Shown: positions 1-15,000, numbered from the stretch's first letter. The stretch: DNA of 64,000 bases from Ptychodera flava (GCF_041260155.1 NC_091946.1:21051353-21115352), one strand, 5' to 3'. The notes: generated by a model not told the origin, from the letters alone. Numbers and translations are program-made.

Positions 1-3000
1 CCTACAGGTGGTACATCATGGGGTCAGGGGCGCCATCTTTCCAGCCTGTAGATAACCCTGCTTCATTTGCTGATGGTCTTATCGCCAGGGTAAATAAATA
101 AGTGCACAGTTAGATTTTTCTCCCCACTTATTCCCATTAATGTGATCTTTTTTTAATACCCAACAACTAATGTAACAGTATGGTACAGGTATGTGATACA
201 GGGTGTCATGAGGTGTCAAATTTCAGCTATCTTAGCTAGCGCCCTCTACAGTTTGGAATTGTACTCCACATCTGATTCACCTCACAAGGTCTTACATGCA
301 CAAACTCACAACATCTTTGTTCATTTCTCACCTCTCTTCTTCCTTTTCTTTCTCCATTTTGTTAAATTTTTTTGTGCTAATTTATTATGTAGCCTCCCTA
401 GGTAATGGAGTTTGAATAAACCCCCAAACAGGTAAAGGAAGTTCACGAATTTGATATATAAACTTCAATAGAAACCTACTCTTGCCATACTTTCAATACA
501 TTATGAAACTTAGAAAGCATAGCATGTAACTCTTAGTATACCTTATCCTTTTTCACAAAATTTTATCATAAAAGTAAAGTGTATTATGTAGTCAATATGA
601 AACCATCGACTATAAGGGTGTTGATTTACTGTTTATTTTATGCTCACTTTTACCTGTAGATAGTAAATTACAACTATGTTTATACCTTGAATGGCTGGTT
701 GTTGATTAATCCGTGGTGGTTGTGTTTTGACTGGGCGATGGGGTGTGTACCGCTCATAGAATCTATCACTGACCCCAGGCTGTTGGCCATAGTACTCTTC
801 TGGGCTGTCCTCGGAAGTTTGTTGGTGTATGGAGTGGTGTCACAAACTGGTCATGAAAAAAGGTAAGCTTTCAGAAGTTATAAATATAGTTTACCATAAT
901 AAGCTAACAATTTCATTGTACTTTTTCCCTTATGAATAATTCATTACAACATTGTCATTTGCTCATTCCAGCCAAATTTTGCAATACAAAAAGATCATGT
1001 CCGTTCCTGTTTTATTTCAGGTTATTGACAATGGCCCTGGCGTTGCTGATCATTCCGTTTCTGCCGGCAACCAACCTGTTTTTCCGAGTTGGATTCGTGA
1101 TCGCTGAACGGCAGCTCTACCTTCCGAGTCTTGGCTACAGTATGCTGGTCACACTGGGCCTGTGCAAGATATGCCACCGCAAAGAAAAGTGGAAAACGGT
1201 GAGAGAATCTTGCTTTCCTATCACATGGTCCATTAGGTTTGCTCCAGGAAAGTTCCGGAAAGTCCTATAATTTTAACACGCCAGGAAAAGTCCTAAAAAA
1301 TGAAATTAAGTTGTGGAAAGTACTGAGAAATCATTAAGCCAAGCACGATTTTCAAAAATCATGAAATGATCGAAAATGATATATAGAAATGATATATCCT
1401 TAAAATGACACTTGAAAACTGTGCATTAGACTCCAAGAAGTCCTTGAAAGTTGCTGAAAAGGCCTTGAAATCCTTAAAATATATGTGACTTTGAGAGTAC
1501 AGACCCTCCTGAACAATGATGTATTACTTGAGTGAATTTGAATTTTGATAAGGATTTATTGCCACTTGCGTATCATCCCTTTGTAGGTGCTAATATTTTT
1601 TCACCAAGTTGAAGAATTATGTCAAATATTCTCCGATATTGCACTCATGCCATCCCCCTAAATATGAGAATGTGAAGTTCAAAACCACTAAAAATAGTTT
1701 TATGAAATATTGAGTCAGACATTTTAAAGTGGATGTGCATATCCAGAATATGATGGGTATAGAAGGAATAAATTAGAATATCAAATGGAAATGTTTTTGA
1801 AATACCGGTACATATGGTTCAAGCCAGGTGGGATAAAAATACTGTTTGACTGGCATGTAGGAAAAAAGCTGGATAGGTCAAGAGGGATCAGTCAAGTGTA
1901 GTCAGTCCTAGATTGAAGCTTCAATTAATCCTAATCCTGCAAAGTTGCTGTAAATTTCACTGATTTTCAAGGGACTTAAAAGCTCACATGTAGATGCCAT
2001 TATCCTACCAATTCAGTGAGATTCAGTAATAGCCAGCCAAGTCTAGAGACAACACGGCATTGAATTTTAGTGGACTCAAAACTGCCAGCCAAACAAAGTA
2101 CTGTGGAATACTTTATTTTCACTTGGAATTTATTTTCGCTGGATTTTTTTCCACTAAAATAAAATCCAAGTGAAAATTTTGATTTTCTATACTTTGTATA
2201 CGAAGTGAAAATAAGATCACAGTGAAACATTGAAAGTCTGTTTTCGGCTAAAATAAATTCCAGTGAAAATAAAATAGTCACTTTACGTTCTTGTGACGTA
2301 TGAGACGAGTAAGTTGGCCAAATGTCACTTGCCTGGATGGATGGTAGGTGACAGACTTATCAGGAAAAAGGGTTTCAATTCGACTTTCAGTCTGTAGAAT
2401 GTAACTCTACACTGTTCACCACTTGAGCAGGCCGTGTCAAAGCAAGTTTGTAAATACAGCATACTGGTACTTCATAACATCTGCAGCAGTACTCCAAGCT
2501 TAGGCAGACCATCATATGTTGCATGACAATTATAATTCAAACCATGCGATCTGATAGTGTGGAATTTTGGATTAGGAAATCAACAGTTTAACTGCTGTAT
2601 TAAAGATGGCATGGTTATCAACCTGCAAAATGACATGTCAGCTGCTTCACATATCTATCAGATCCTTTGAAAATTACTCTTCATCAGCTTGATGCATTCA
2701 GCCAATTCACTTTTATATTCTGTCCAGTGAAAATATGCCAATCTCTCTTTGAAATGTTCACGCTTAGTTGATCAATTGAAATAACATCTGGCAGTTTTAT
2801 GAGCTCCCACTGGCACTGACAGCGTTGCATGTCACCGAAATGTTTCTGCCTATCAGTTATGTCATTTTCAAACCTCCAATGTCACAACCTTAATCACCCA
2901 TGAAGAGATTAAAATAGTGAAAAAGCAGTGTATAAATGTATTAGGTATTTAGTGACCCATTTTGTGTGGTACACTTGTTAACCCTAAACCGTGGTATTCC

Positions 3001-6000
3001 CTACTTAGCCACTGAGGGCGCACTCTTAGGTTTACACTAGATGCTTAGTGAAACTAAGCTGCAAATTTTCTTTCATCTCATGTCGTCCTTATTCATGACA
3101 AATCCTTGTGTCACATTATCACCAATATCAATGAAGGCCAAAAGAGAGAATTGTTCCTGGTCAGGGTGCGTGTCATGCAGAAGCTTTCACATCAATCCAT
3201 TTTTTGTCTGTTTCTGTAGAGCACAGATTGAGAAAATGAAGTATCAAAGTCTCAAGATGGTGTAGTTTATACAAACTTCTTCTTCTCCAAGAATTCAGAT
3301 AATCATTGTTGCCAAATTTTAGAAACAAGCCACGACCAGAAACACTGCTCTCCTTTACTGTATAATCATGAACACCATGTACATACATCAGATGATCGCC
3401 ATCAAAATTCATGTCAGCTCAATTATGTGAGGCTCTCCTTCACCAGAGAGGGCTCACTCCTAATGCCATGGACATTCTCCTGTTGCTTATTGTCAAAAAG
3501 GTACTAGTAAAATTGTTTCTTCAACTTGTTGAGAGATTTTTACATGCTCCTCCAATTTTTGTGTGATTCAGGCGGTCCAACTGCTGTTAGCAACACTGGT
3601 TGTGGTCAACATTGGAAGAAGTGTAGTGAGAAGCCATGAGTGGACGAAAGAAGAATTTTTGTACAAATCAGGTGCCAAGGTTTGCCCACTCAATGCCAAG
3701 GTAACATTTATAGATAATTATTTGGACTTTTATAGACTTTGCATTATGACTCTTTAAATGCCAGTGTCTTCAAACAGTACTTCTGATAAGATACACATAC
3801 AGAGAGTAACTACAAAGGATTTCTTCAACAGTGTTGATTTCATCGTCTGCTAAAACACAGTGCTGGTGTATTTGTCAATTCTTTCACCACCCAATATTGG
3901 TACAACATCATTGTAATCTGTGGCAAAGTCTTTAATAAAGGGAAATGGTGTGAGTAGATGTAAAGTTTTAGAGTAAAATGTACGGTGCAATGTAAAAACT
4001 TTAATATTGCTTTTCTATTTTTTTCTTGAACTCATCTTGACATGATATCAGTTCATACATATACATTGATTTTCCTATTCAACAAAAAGTAAAAAATTAT
4101 CAACATCCACAGCTGCCGTATCCGTACTTTATGATGTTCTTTTTCCGTCATTACAAAATACAGGTCCATTATAACATTGGTAAAAACATTGCTGATAAGG
4201 GAGACATCCCAGGAGCCATTGCAGAGTACAGGGAAGCCATTAGGTGAGCGGAAACCCTTCACATTCCATTCAGAGCTTCTGTAGATGTAATTTTTGAGCA
4301 TCTTATTGGGATATTTGTCCCATGTATCAACTACTATTTCATGGTCTACTACTAAAATCTTGTTGGGTACATCTGAAGAACACTGTTTGCTATTTCTTAT
4401 GAGAGTAATCAGGTTTACCTCTTAGACTTTCTATAGCTTGATGAAGTAACAGGACTCCCTAGGATTGTATCAATTTGTAAAATTGTCCAACATCAACCCA
4501 TTATTCTCAGGTCTTGTGTCTTGATGCAGTATGTAGCATACAGCGTGACAACACAATGCAATTTTATCTGGACACTGGACAAATCGAGTGCATATTCACT
4601 AATTTTGGCTGGCTGTTTTTCCCATGAAAACTTTTTCATCCACGAAGGGAGACATGACTGCTTTGAACCCTCAAAGTCCCCTAGCTACCTGTCAATGAGA
4701 ATATAACACCTGTTCAGCAAATTTTTATTAACTCCCTTTTGTTCTGTATTTTGATAATTGAGTTTCTCTGCAGACATGTTTATTTATTAATTTTTATGCA
4801 AAGTAAACAAAAAGGATGACTGAAACAGGTGTGCAATCATCTTTACAAAGCCATTTCCACCACCTAGTAGATATAGCAACTACACTCTTCTATCCCAGTA
4901 TGTAGATGGCTAGCAATGCGAGATACAAGATCAGATGTCTCCGACAATGATACTCTACTATAAACCTTGGTAACTGTAAGCTTGACTCGGATTTCTGTAC
5001 TTGTTTTTCTGAACACACTAGGCTACACCCAGAGTATGACCAAGCCATGAACAACCTTGCCAACATACTCAAAGACAGGGATGAAGAGTTAGAAGCCGAA
5101 AGCTTGCTGAGTAAGGCTGTTGAAATAAGGTGAGTGGAAATCTTTAAGCCTGGCTTTCCAGAACTGTGAGCTCCGGTGGTCTTGTTGTACTTGTTCGGAC
5201 ATTGAACATCTCACCTTGTTACGTAAAACATGGAACTTGAGGAAGAATGTAGTTTTTAAAGTGGTTAATTGATAATTTAGTTGGGGGGGGGGGGGTGCAG
5301 TACCATTATATACTGTAGAGGGAGGAAAAGATTATAGCTTATAAAGCAATTGAATGTTTTCTTAATACTTTATAACACTTTTCAGAGATTCATCTGTTAA
5401 CATATTTTTTTTTTTGCAAAAGGGTCAGCCAATATGCTGATGAAAGGAATTGCAAACGAAGAGAAAAATATGGATTTTTCAAATGAAAACGTCCTATTTT
5501 GATGGATTTTGAACAAAGTGAAAATTTGGAAGAGAAAGTAAAAGCTGCTTTGTAACTGTTCTCAGATAAAGTATTTGAAGATTTTTCCTTCGGCCAGCTA
5601 GTTCTCCCAAGTCCCAACATATCCTTTCCCCGTTATGGGGGTTCCAACTGTCTTCTACCTGCTACATTTTAACCCTCCCCTCCCCCACCCCCAGCAAACC
5701 TATGCAAACAACAACCCACCAAGCAAAAGAATAAGATTTCCTTGCCGGATAATGACGAACGCTTGCCTAACGCATACTAGAAGACATTGCCTACAGAGAG
5801 AGTGTATTAACATCTGTGATGCAAACAGGCCTGTTGATCTCTTTCCTTGAAATAGCATGGTTCAATGTTCAACTGACTGAACCTACAGAACTCAATACGT
5901 GTACAATGTGTACAGCCAATTATTACATATGTATTGCCGTTCCAAGTTGCACGTGAAAAAATAAAACTGTATTTTTACAAGCTGATATGCAAATTAGCAA

Positions 6001-9000
6001 AAATTAAAGTAATCCCTGTGTCTTTCTTTGGAAAAACGTAATTTCTAACATTTTATTCCCACGCTGTACACATATAACGGAAAAGGGATACGTCTGACAC
6101 CAAATTCATTGCAATATTTGGTCACAAAGTGATCAAAATCATAATTTGCCAAATTAATACCGCGCGCGACAAACTGGTATTTTTTATTAGGCGATATGCA
6201 AATGATATCATCCATATGCAAATTTAATAAACAACATCTTTGGGGAACTACTTTCTATTTGTAAATATTGTCGTCTGCAAACGTAAACTTAGCCCTTCAT
6301 GGAACAGCTAGAGGATAAATATTACGACTGGGTGCATTGTATGTACGTCAAACATTAGAAAGTGAATTTTATTACCCAGACGATGAGGAAAGTGTGAACA
6401 AAACGACAATGCAGGCCTTCGAAGTCGAAAACAGCAACTCAGCGATGGAGCCAGAAGTCGAACGCCCTTCAACTTCAACTTCGGCAAGCAAGAAACCGAG
6501 GTTCGTAAATTTCGGACGAAGTAGCTTCTTTTGTGGGCGACCACAAAAACAAGAATACCGTTTTGAAAACGAAGCGAGAGGTCGCCGTGTTTGAAGAATG
6601 GAAAACAGCAATGACGACAGAGAGACGTACGTTAACGGAAATACCACCGTCCGATCTTGATCCCCTCCTCGCGAAATTTTTTCTCGGCATCAGGAAGAAG
6701 AACGGCGACGACTACGAGCCGGACTCTATATCCAGCTACCAAAAATCAATCGAAAGGTGCTTGCGTGATAGTGACTACGGTGCTAGCATTATCCGTGACG
6801 AAGCGTTCGCATCAAGTCGTCGTGCTTTGGCAGCGAAACGCAAACAGCTCAAGGCAGCAGGAAAGGGGAACTTGCCAAACAAGTCCGAGGCGATAACATC
6901 TGAACATGAGAACACTTTGCTGAAAGCCGGTCAGCTCGGAGTCCACTCCGCATCGTCGTTACTTAACACCCTCTGGCTGAATAACACAAAACTATTCGGT
7001 CTTCGCGCCAGTAATGAACACCATCAGATGGAATGGGGTGACGTTTCCCTGGGGCATGATGAAAACGGGGAATATATCATCTACAACGAAAGGCTCACCA
7101 AGACTCGCCGAGGGGAACCAGGCAATACGCGAAGTTTTGCCCCAAAAGCGTACGCTACCCCGGCTTCTCCAGATACATGTCCCGTTATCGCGTACAAGAC
7201 CTACGCTTCGCGAAGACCCGATAAAATGAAATCTGCCACTTCGCCATTCTATCTAGGCATTGAATACGTTCCATGTACCATCAACAGAGGCATATGGTTC
7301 CGTAACCAGCGTATGGGAATCAACAAGCTAAACACGCTCATGAAGACGATGTCGAAAGCGGCCGGACTCACCGGTAAGCTCAGTAATCACAGCGCTCGGA
7401 AAGCTTGTGTTCAGCGACTCCTCGATGCCGGCGTTCCTCCAAACACCGCGGCACAACTTAGCGGACATAAAAACGTGTCAAGTCTCAATAGGTATGCTGT
7501 ACCTAACCAATGCCAACAACATCAGATGAGCAATATTCTAACCGGTGTACAGGAAAGCTACGACCCGCGACCGAGTAGCAGCAGTACTGCAGCCGTCGAT
7601 CGCGATTCTCATACTCCTTCGATGTTACCGTCAACAACCGCCGTCGTTCTAGAGCAATCAACCCCTTCCGTAATGACAAGCAACAACTTGAGTACGCTGC
7701 ATCACGTTCCTCAACTGCATGGTATGTTTGCCAATACCCAAATACATGGTGGAACTTTTATTTTCCACTTTAACGTTGCTGGGATGGATGGAAGTCAAAG
7801 GTCGACCGGCTCCTGTATCTCTCCGAGTAATACAAGTAAACGCCGTAGACCGTGTGTGATTTATTCTGACGATTCGGACTGAAACGATCCCCGAATTTCA
7901 AAATTTTGCCGCTTCTATTGAAAGCAAAATATGATGTGTTGTGTTCTCTGTTTGTTTAACTTTAACAAAGGTAATTTAATGACAAGTTTTCTCCGTTTTT
8001 TTGTGAAATAAAAGTTAGGATTTGTGATCTACGTGTACTGCTTCAGCGTTTTGTTTTCAGTGGGCGAGTGAATGAGCTCGAGCGAAGATGATGACCTCAT
8101 AAATTTACATATGAATGGACGTGTGTTAGCCAAGCCAATCAGAGACCTCATACAGAAACGTAATGGCGGCGAATCACTGGGATTTTTTTATGTAATATTA
8201 GTGCACTTCGCGATGCATTTTGCTGAATAGAGGAACATATGTAATAATAACAGAACCCCGTGAGCTCGCACAGCATTTTGAGGGATACTGAAGTTATTTT
8301 AACTCATGATGCGGCATATCCTGCGGCAGTACTTTTCACTCGCTTCGCTCGTGAAAAGTACTGCCGCAGGATATGCCGCATCACTCGTTAAAATAACTTC
8401 AGTATCCCTCAAAATGCTGTGCGAGCTCATGGGGTTCTGTCAGATTACCTTTTGTGTTTCCAACATTAACGTCTTCATGGTGTTTTGGTAAACAGACCAG
8501 AATTTGCAGCAGCCTGGATGAACCTTGGCATTGTGCAAGCAGGCTTGAAAAAATACACCCTGGCAGAGAAGAGTTACTTCAGTGCATTAACACACCGAAG
8601 GAACTACCCAGACTGCTATTTTAACCTTGGAAATCTGGTAATTGCTGTCTGTTTTTTCCTGTCGACCATTACTTAAATGTTGTCTTCCATTTCTTGATAA
8701 CACTTTAAAAATCCAAATGTCGTCATCAAGTGCTGTTGTCATGACAACAAATGTTCTTCTTAGCTACTCTCGTCTTCTCTGTCTGTTGTTTTTGTCATCA
8801 AATTGGAAAAAATCCTGTTTTAAAGGGTCTGCAGCTGTAGCTTTTAATTATTTTTTTCACTATTTTAATTTTGTATGCCAGTGTCAAGTTCTTATTCTGA
8901 ATTCCCCAAAGCATATTAAAATTACATATATGTAGCTTACCAACACAGCATCTATACATTTAGAATGCACTGTCATGGTTTATATTTTAATTATTTGAAT

Positions 9001-12000
9001 TCTAGTCTGGACCAGAATTCAGTCGTCAACAATAACAATGCAGTTTGCACATGTACAGGCTGAGTTGTACAAGCTGAACACTGTGTAGCTCAACATGCTT
9101 TGGAGAGCAGAACAGGAAATTGTAGTAGACATTAAAAAACAAAAATAGTGAAAAAGGTATTAAAAATTACAGCCACTGGTCGTTTAATACCAGTGTTGAA
9201 CTGACCAGTCATATTAAAGCTGATATCTTGATGTATTAAAACAGTAAATATCATTTTAGTGAATTTTTTTTTTTGGTAATAACAATGACACGGCAACACA
9301 ATGATTTCAAATATCAAAAGTCTCATTCATTACACAACAAAATGGAAGAAATGGCAGAAGAGAACTTTCTAAAAGTTGATATCCAAACAATGATATGTGT
9401 GATTGATTCATAACTTCAAAGTTGTAATGATTATTGTCTCATCCAAAGATCTTTACTCTGCTGTCTATCATTTTCATGCTAATGGCGTGTGGCAATACCA
9501 TTTATGCTGTGTAACTTTTTTGACAAAGTGAAATAAAAAAAACAAGCTATCAGAACCCAAAATGGCAAAAAATTAAACATTTTTCAGTTTTGTTGTGATT
9601 TGTCAAGACCATCAATAGAGTCAAATATACTTTGAAATTATTTTTAAATGCAGATTGTGTTGTACTTTATTTGAAATTTCAAAAAGAAATACTGCAAAAT
9701 CTGTATCACTGGAATAAGAAAAGTTTAGTTAGCAGGTAAAATTCCATTCAACATGGCTTGTGATCGTAAAATTTGTCCATAAAGACAGTTTATCCAGTGA
9801 TTATATTGTTAGATGTTCCTTACGTTGCCATGAATGTTGAGCTATTCATAACATAGACTGGCCCACAATTCTATTAGCCAACAGTGCAAATATTCCTGCA
9901 TATTTGCTGTGAATCAAACTTTGTCAAAAAGTTACATTTAGCATTATAACATAGTAAAAACTCGGCGTCATTTTTTTCCGTGGGTCTCCATGGTCTCCAT
10001 TTCAATCTGTCAGTGCATGTTGCATGTCTCTTTCATTTTCCTTTTTTTACCATTCTCCCAATCTTTCTTCATGTGTCTCCTTATTGTGTGTGCTTGTGCG
10101 TTGCCCTGTAGTACTTAGACCTGAATCGAATCCCAGAAGCACTGCGAATGTGGAACAATGCAACCCACTTGAAACAGCGCCACCTTCAGGCATGGAGCAA
10201 TATAATCCTTACATTAGACAACGAAGGTGAGAGGTCAATTTTTGCCTGGCCTGTTCGGTTTCATATTTCATACCCAGCCTTCCCTGTCTGCCTTGTGCTT
10301 CCATATAGGTCCTTGTGTCTGTAAAGTGTGTTTGTCAGAGCATACACCAGTAACTAGGCTTTCCAAAAAACATATAGGTTAACCCTTTCATCACTGTGGT
10401 TTGAACCAATCCCATTGTTTTCTATGGTGAAGTTGGACCTCTAGAGAGGGAAATAGGGATGACAGCACTAATGGATCAACAAGCGCAGTCGTTTGCAGAG
10501 AATTCATTATTTGAAAGAGTCCAATATTTATCCTAGAACCTTGAGTGAATAAAGTTAATCCGGTATAATCCTGGTCTGGTATCTGTGTATCTTCCCTGTC
10601 ACAGACTGGATCAGGAACACAAATTTTTAGTTTCATGAAATAAAAATTACTTCATGATCACAACTGCAGCTTAATGACACCATAGAAATTTATTGTATCA
10701 CTCTGACTGAGAATGTCAAATCAAGCAAACTCAACTACCAGAACTCTTTCTCTCTGACCAACACACTTTATAATACATATATAGATAGCGCTTCTTTTAA
10801 AGGCAGGCAATCTAACAGTTACTACATAGACCCTCGAGATGGTTACTACCACAATTGTAATATTCATTTGTCTGGTATTTTCTCTCTCAGTACCTGGAAC
10901 AAGAGTTACACCAGGCTGCCTTACAGGCATGGTTTAATGCCACTTCCCTTAAGCACGATCACAAAATGTCTTGGAGCAATATAATAGCACTTCTTGATAA
11001 CACTGGTAAGATACGCTTTACTAACCTACGCAATCTGATTGGTTGGTCTGCTGCTTAGCTGATGATTTGATATGCTGGTGTCATTCTGCCTCTAACTTTT
11101 CATTGGGTGAGGAATTTCATTGGGTGAGGAATTTTTGAAGCTGAATATTTTAATTGGTTGGTTTTCTGTCGTCTTTGATTTCATCTCTCTTTGAAATAAT
11201 TTCTACAATCTTTTAAAGATTACATGGTAAATGGGTAAAATCTGTTCACCAGCTATTCACAGAAGTTACCTAACACTAGTACTCATGTTTCTGTTACAGA
11301 GATCTCTGGTTAACATCACACCTCATAACTACACTTTTATCTACTTCATGAGTTCTGTTTTTAATCCTATCGTAATGCACCGTAAACTTTTTTCAATAAT
11401 CTGACCATGTAACCAAACTTAAAACAAAAACAATTAGGTCTTCAGTGTTTTTTCCAAGGTTTGGAAATATAGGAAGTTGTTTTTGAACTAATGTATTACA
11501 ACACTGTTATAGGTTAATGTGGCTGCTTTGCATAAACCAACCAAAACCATCGTAAATTTACTACATGCCTAGACTGAAACCGGTGCCAATAGAAGGAGAC
11601 CGAATACGCACAATTCATTTGGACACAGTTTTACAGAAAAAAGCCATCTGTTTTATCGTCATTTTCTGAACCACAAACAATTACAAAATGATACACTGTA
11701 ACCAAATGTGCTGTTGGTTGCTGTAACATTCTTGAAAATATTTATACCTTTTTTATATCAGTAGTGAATATGAACGTAAATTTCATACTTCCAAAAGTGC
11801 CTTCTCTCTGACTCAATAGTTTAACTGTGCATGACAAGCCCTTCTTACATACATGTAGGTGTTTGGGTCAAGTTAAGTTAGAAAATTAAATTTTATTACT
11901 CAGAATCACAGTTTTTACTTTAGCCAATTCTGAATTAATGTTGAAAATGTCAAAAAAAAACAGTTGCAACTGCTTCAGCCATATAAATTTTGATCAACAT

Positions 12001-15000
12001 TGCATCACTTCTGTCCTTCATGGGTGAGCAAACCTTGGAGTTCAAGGTCTTGGACAGCCAAATGTTTGCAAAGACCAGTGACTTTGCTATTCCATCATTT
12101 TGATGAAACACTATATAGCCTTAATAGTCTAGTGATTAGCCATGATTGACCTGTTAATAGCCACAATAGACCAGTGATTAGCCTTGATTGACCAGTCAGT
12201 AACTATGGTGGACCAGTGAGTAGCCATGTCAGTAAGTAACTACACGTAGAATAGACCAGTGATAAGCCATATGATAGACTGGTGAATAGCCACAATAGAT
12301 CAGTGACTAGCTATGATAGATCATTGATTAGGCATGATAGAATGGTGAATAGCCACGATAGACCAGTGATTAGTGATGATAGAATGGTGAAAAGCCACGA
12401 TAGACCAGTGATTAGCTATGATAGAGTGATGAATAGCCACGATAAACCAGTGATTAGCCATGATAGAATGATGAATAGCCATGATAGACCAGTGATTAGT
12501 GATGATAGAATGGTGATGATAGAATGGTGAATTGCCACGATAAACCAGTGATTAGCCATGATAGAGTGATGAATAGCCACAATAGACCAGTGATTAGTGA
12601 TGATAGAATGGTGAATTGCCACGATAAACCAGTGATTAGCCATGATAGAGTGATGAATAGCCACGATAAACCAGTGATTAGCCATGATAGAATGATGAAT
12701 AGCCATGATAGACCAGTGATTAGTGATGATAGAATGGTGATGATAGAATGGTGAATTGCCACAATAAACCAGTGATTAGCCATGATAGAGTGATGAATAG
12801 TTATGATAGACCAGTGATTAGTGATGATAGAATGGTGAAAAGCTGCGATAGACCAGTGATTAGCCATGATAGAGTGATGAATAGCCACGATAAACCAGTG
12901 ATTAGTGATGATAGAATGGTGAATTGCCACGATAAACAAGTGATTAGCCATGATAGAGTGATGAATAGCCATGATAGACCAGTGATTAGTGATGATAGAA
13001 TGGTGAATTGCCACGATAAACCAGTGATTAACCATGATAGAGTGATGAATAGCCATGATAGACCAGTGATTAGTGATGATAGAATGGTGAAAAGCCACGA
13101 TAAACCAGTGATTAGCCATGATAGAGTGATGAATAGCCATGATAGACCAGTGATTAGTGATGATAGAATGGTGAAAAGCTGCGATAGACCAGTGATTAGC
13201 CATGATAGAGTGATGAATAGCCATGATAGACCAGTGATTAGCGATGATAGAATGATGAATAGCCACGATAAACCAGTGATTAGCCATGATAGAATGATGA
13301 ATAGCCACAATAGAATGATGAATAGCCAGTGAATAGCCATGGTAGACCAGTGAGTAGCCATACGATAGACCAGAGAGTAGCCGTGTTACACCAGTGAATG
13401 CTCATGATACACCAGCAATCAGCTGTGATACACCAAATATTAGTCAAGATAGACTGGCTTGTAGCTGTTATGCCGGTAGACCAGTGATTAACCATCATAA
13501 ACTAGTCCTTACATGGCCCTATGATGGAAAAGTAAATAGCTATAACAGACCAGTGATTAGCCATAATAGATCAGTGAATGACCCTGTGATTAGCCATGAT
13601 ATGCACTTGTTTCCTAAAGAATGTAAGAAGGACACCATAGGACAACAAGAGTACTGGATTTGCTCATCCCTGGTCTTGTTGTCTCATGAACATAGATGTA
13701 GTGAATATATTTGTAGGAAACGTGCTTAGAGTTTGTCTCTCTATCATTATATGCACTTGCAGTGTGTAAGTATTCAATCTAAAAAAAAAAATTGAAATTT
13801 CCTAGTTTACAGAAGAATTAAAATGTTACTCATGATTTCTTTGGTCTGTAATACCAAGAAAATTCAATGAAAAACATTTTCCCTGTCTGCCTGCAAAATA
13901 GGAATTTGGAAGTCTGTTACTGTGCAGAATAGGAAATGCACCGCTGATGCAAAGTTTTTGTGTAAATTTTATCCGTCTTGCAATTTGCAAGTCCCACCCA
14001 GCAGGACATGCATATGTAATACAGACCTGTGATCGCCTTCATTGCCACATCTCTTTGTCATTTGCTGTCACAATAGGCCAGTATGATGCCGCTATACAGG
14101 CTGCTCAAGAAGCTCTCAAGTATCTCCCTGATGAAGATGGTCTCTTCTTTGGCATGGCAAACGTCTACGGCAAAACTGGCCAGTACCATGTAGGTGAACT
14201 CAGTCAATTTTTGTATTTTTCATTTCTTTTCAGAGTGACATTGACATTGACATTCACTTTTTTATGGGTATGTAGGTTCATGACCTGTACAAATCGCTTT
14301 TAGAAAAACAGAAGTCAGTGTTAGAATGACTGTTGAAGATAGATCATCCAAAACTGATTCTGATTGTAATTCTGATGATGACTGACTTGGATTCAATATC
14401 TCAGGTGTTTGGTGATGCAGAGTATAGTGATCAAGGGTACCAACCATCACTTCGTCATATGGTACAGATTCTTTGCTCTTGTGCATACGATAGAAATATC
14501 CTTGAAATAGTAGTTCAGGTTCAATCATAGTCAGAACCCCACTTGTCATGATTTGCAAACTTATTGTCCAGCAACAGCATAAAAATAAACACAATCAGCA
14601 TTTGAAAATGAATGTGATACTGACTCTGTCTTTTCTCTTCTGCCTATTCTCCTCTCCTTTCAAAAATTTTTCCGAAACCAAATTTTTTTTTAACATGAAA
14701 AAACTATATTCACAGCTTCCTCGGAAAGCTGTGGTTTTATTGGTCTAATGGGCTGACACCATTTCAATAATTTCATCATAATTATGAATATTTAATTAAC
14801 ATACAGTGCTGACGTGACAGCTGAGTATATTCATCCTATCACATTTCTGAATAGGAAGCAGAAAAATATTTCTTGAAGGCGGTGTCACTGAAACCTGAAT
14901 CGGCGAACTACCTTGGCAACCTGGGAGTTCTGTATCATCGTTGGGAGAAGTATGAGAAAGCTGAGAAATACTACAAGAAGTCGCTGGAAATTGAGCCGAA

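Noticed and set aside
2370..2440. Functional tRNA-Val gene
   Set aside because: The anticodon stem is perfect but the T arm does not pair and acceptor stem ends do not match.
10112..11005. Both TMTC4 exons 8a and 8b being constitutive
   Set aside because: Joining 10226 to 10891 shifts the frame, and the single TPR segment in vertebrate TMTC4 corresponds to one copy.
12416..13361. Long periodic open frames (up to 270 codons) on both strands
   Set aside because: They follow from the 21-bp period of the intronic minisatellite; composition and position argue against a gene.
12127..13602. CRISPR-like array
   Set aside because: There are no unique spacers between repeats; units are contiguous 21-bp variants in an animal gene intron.
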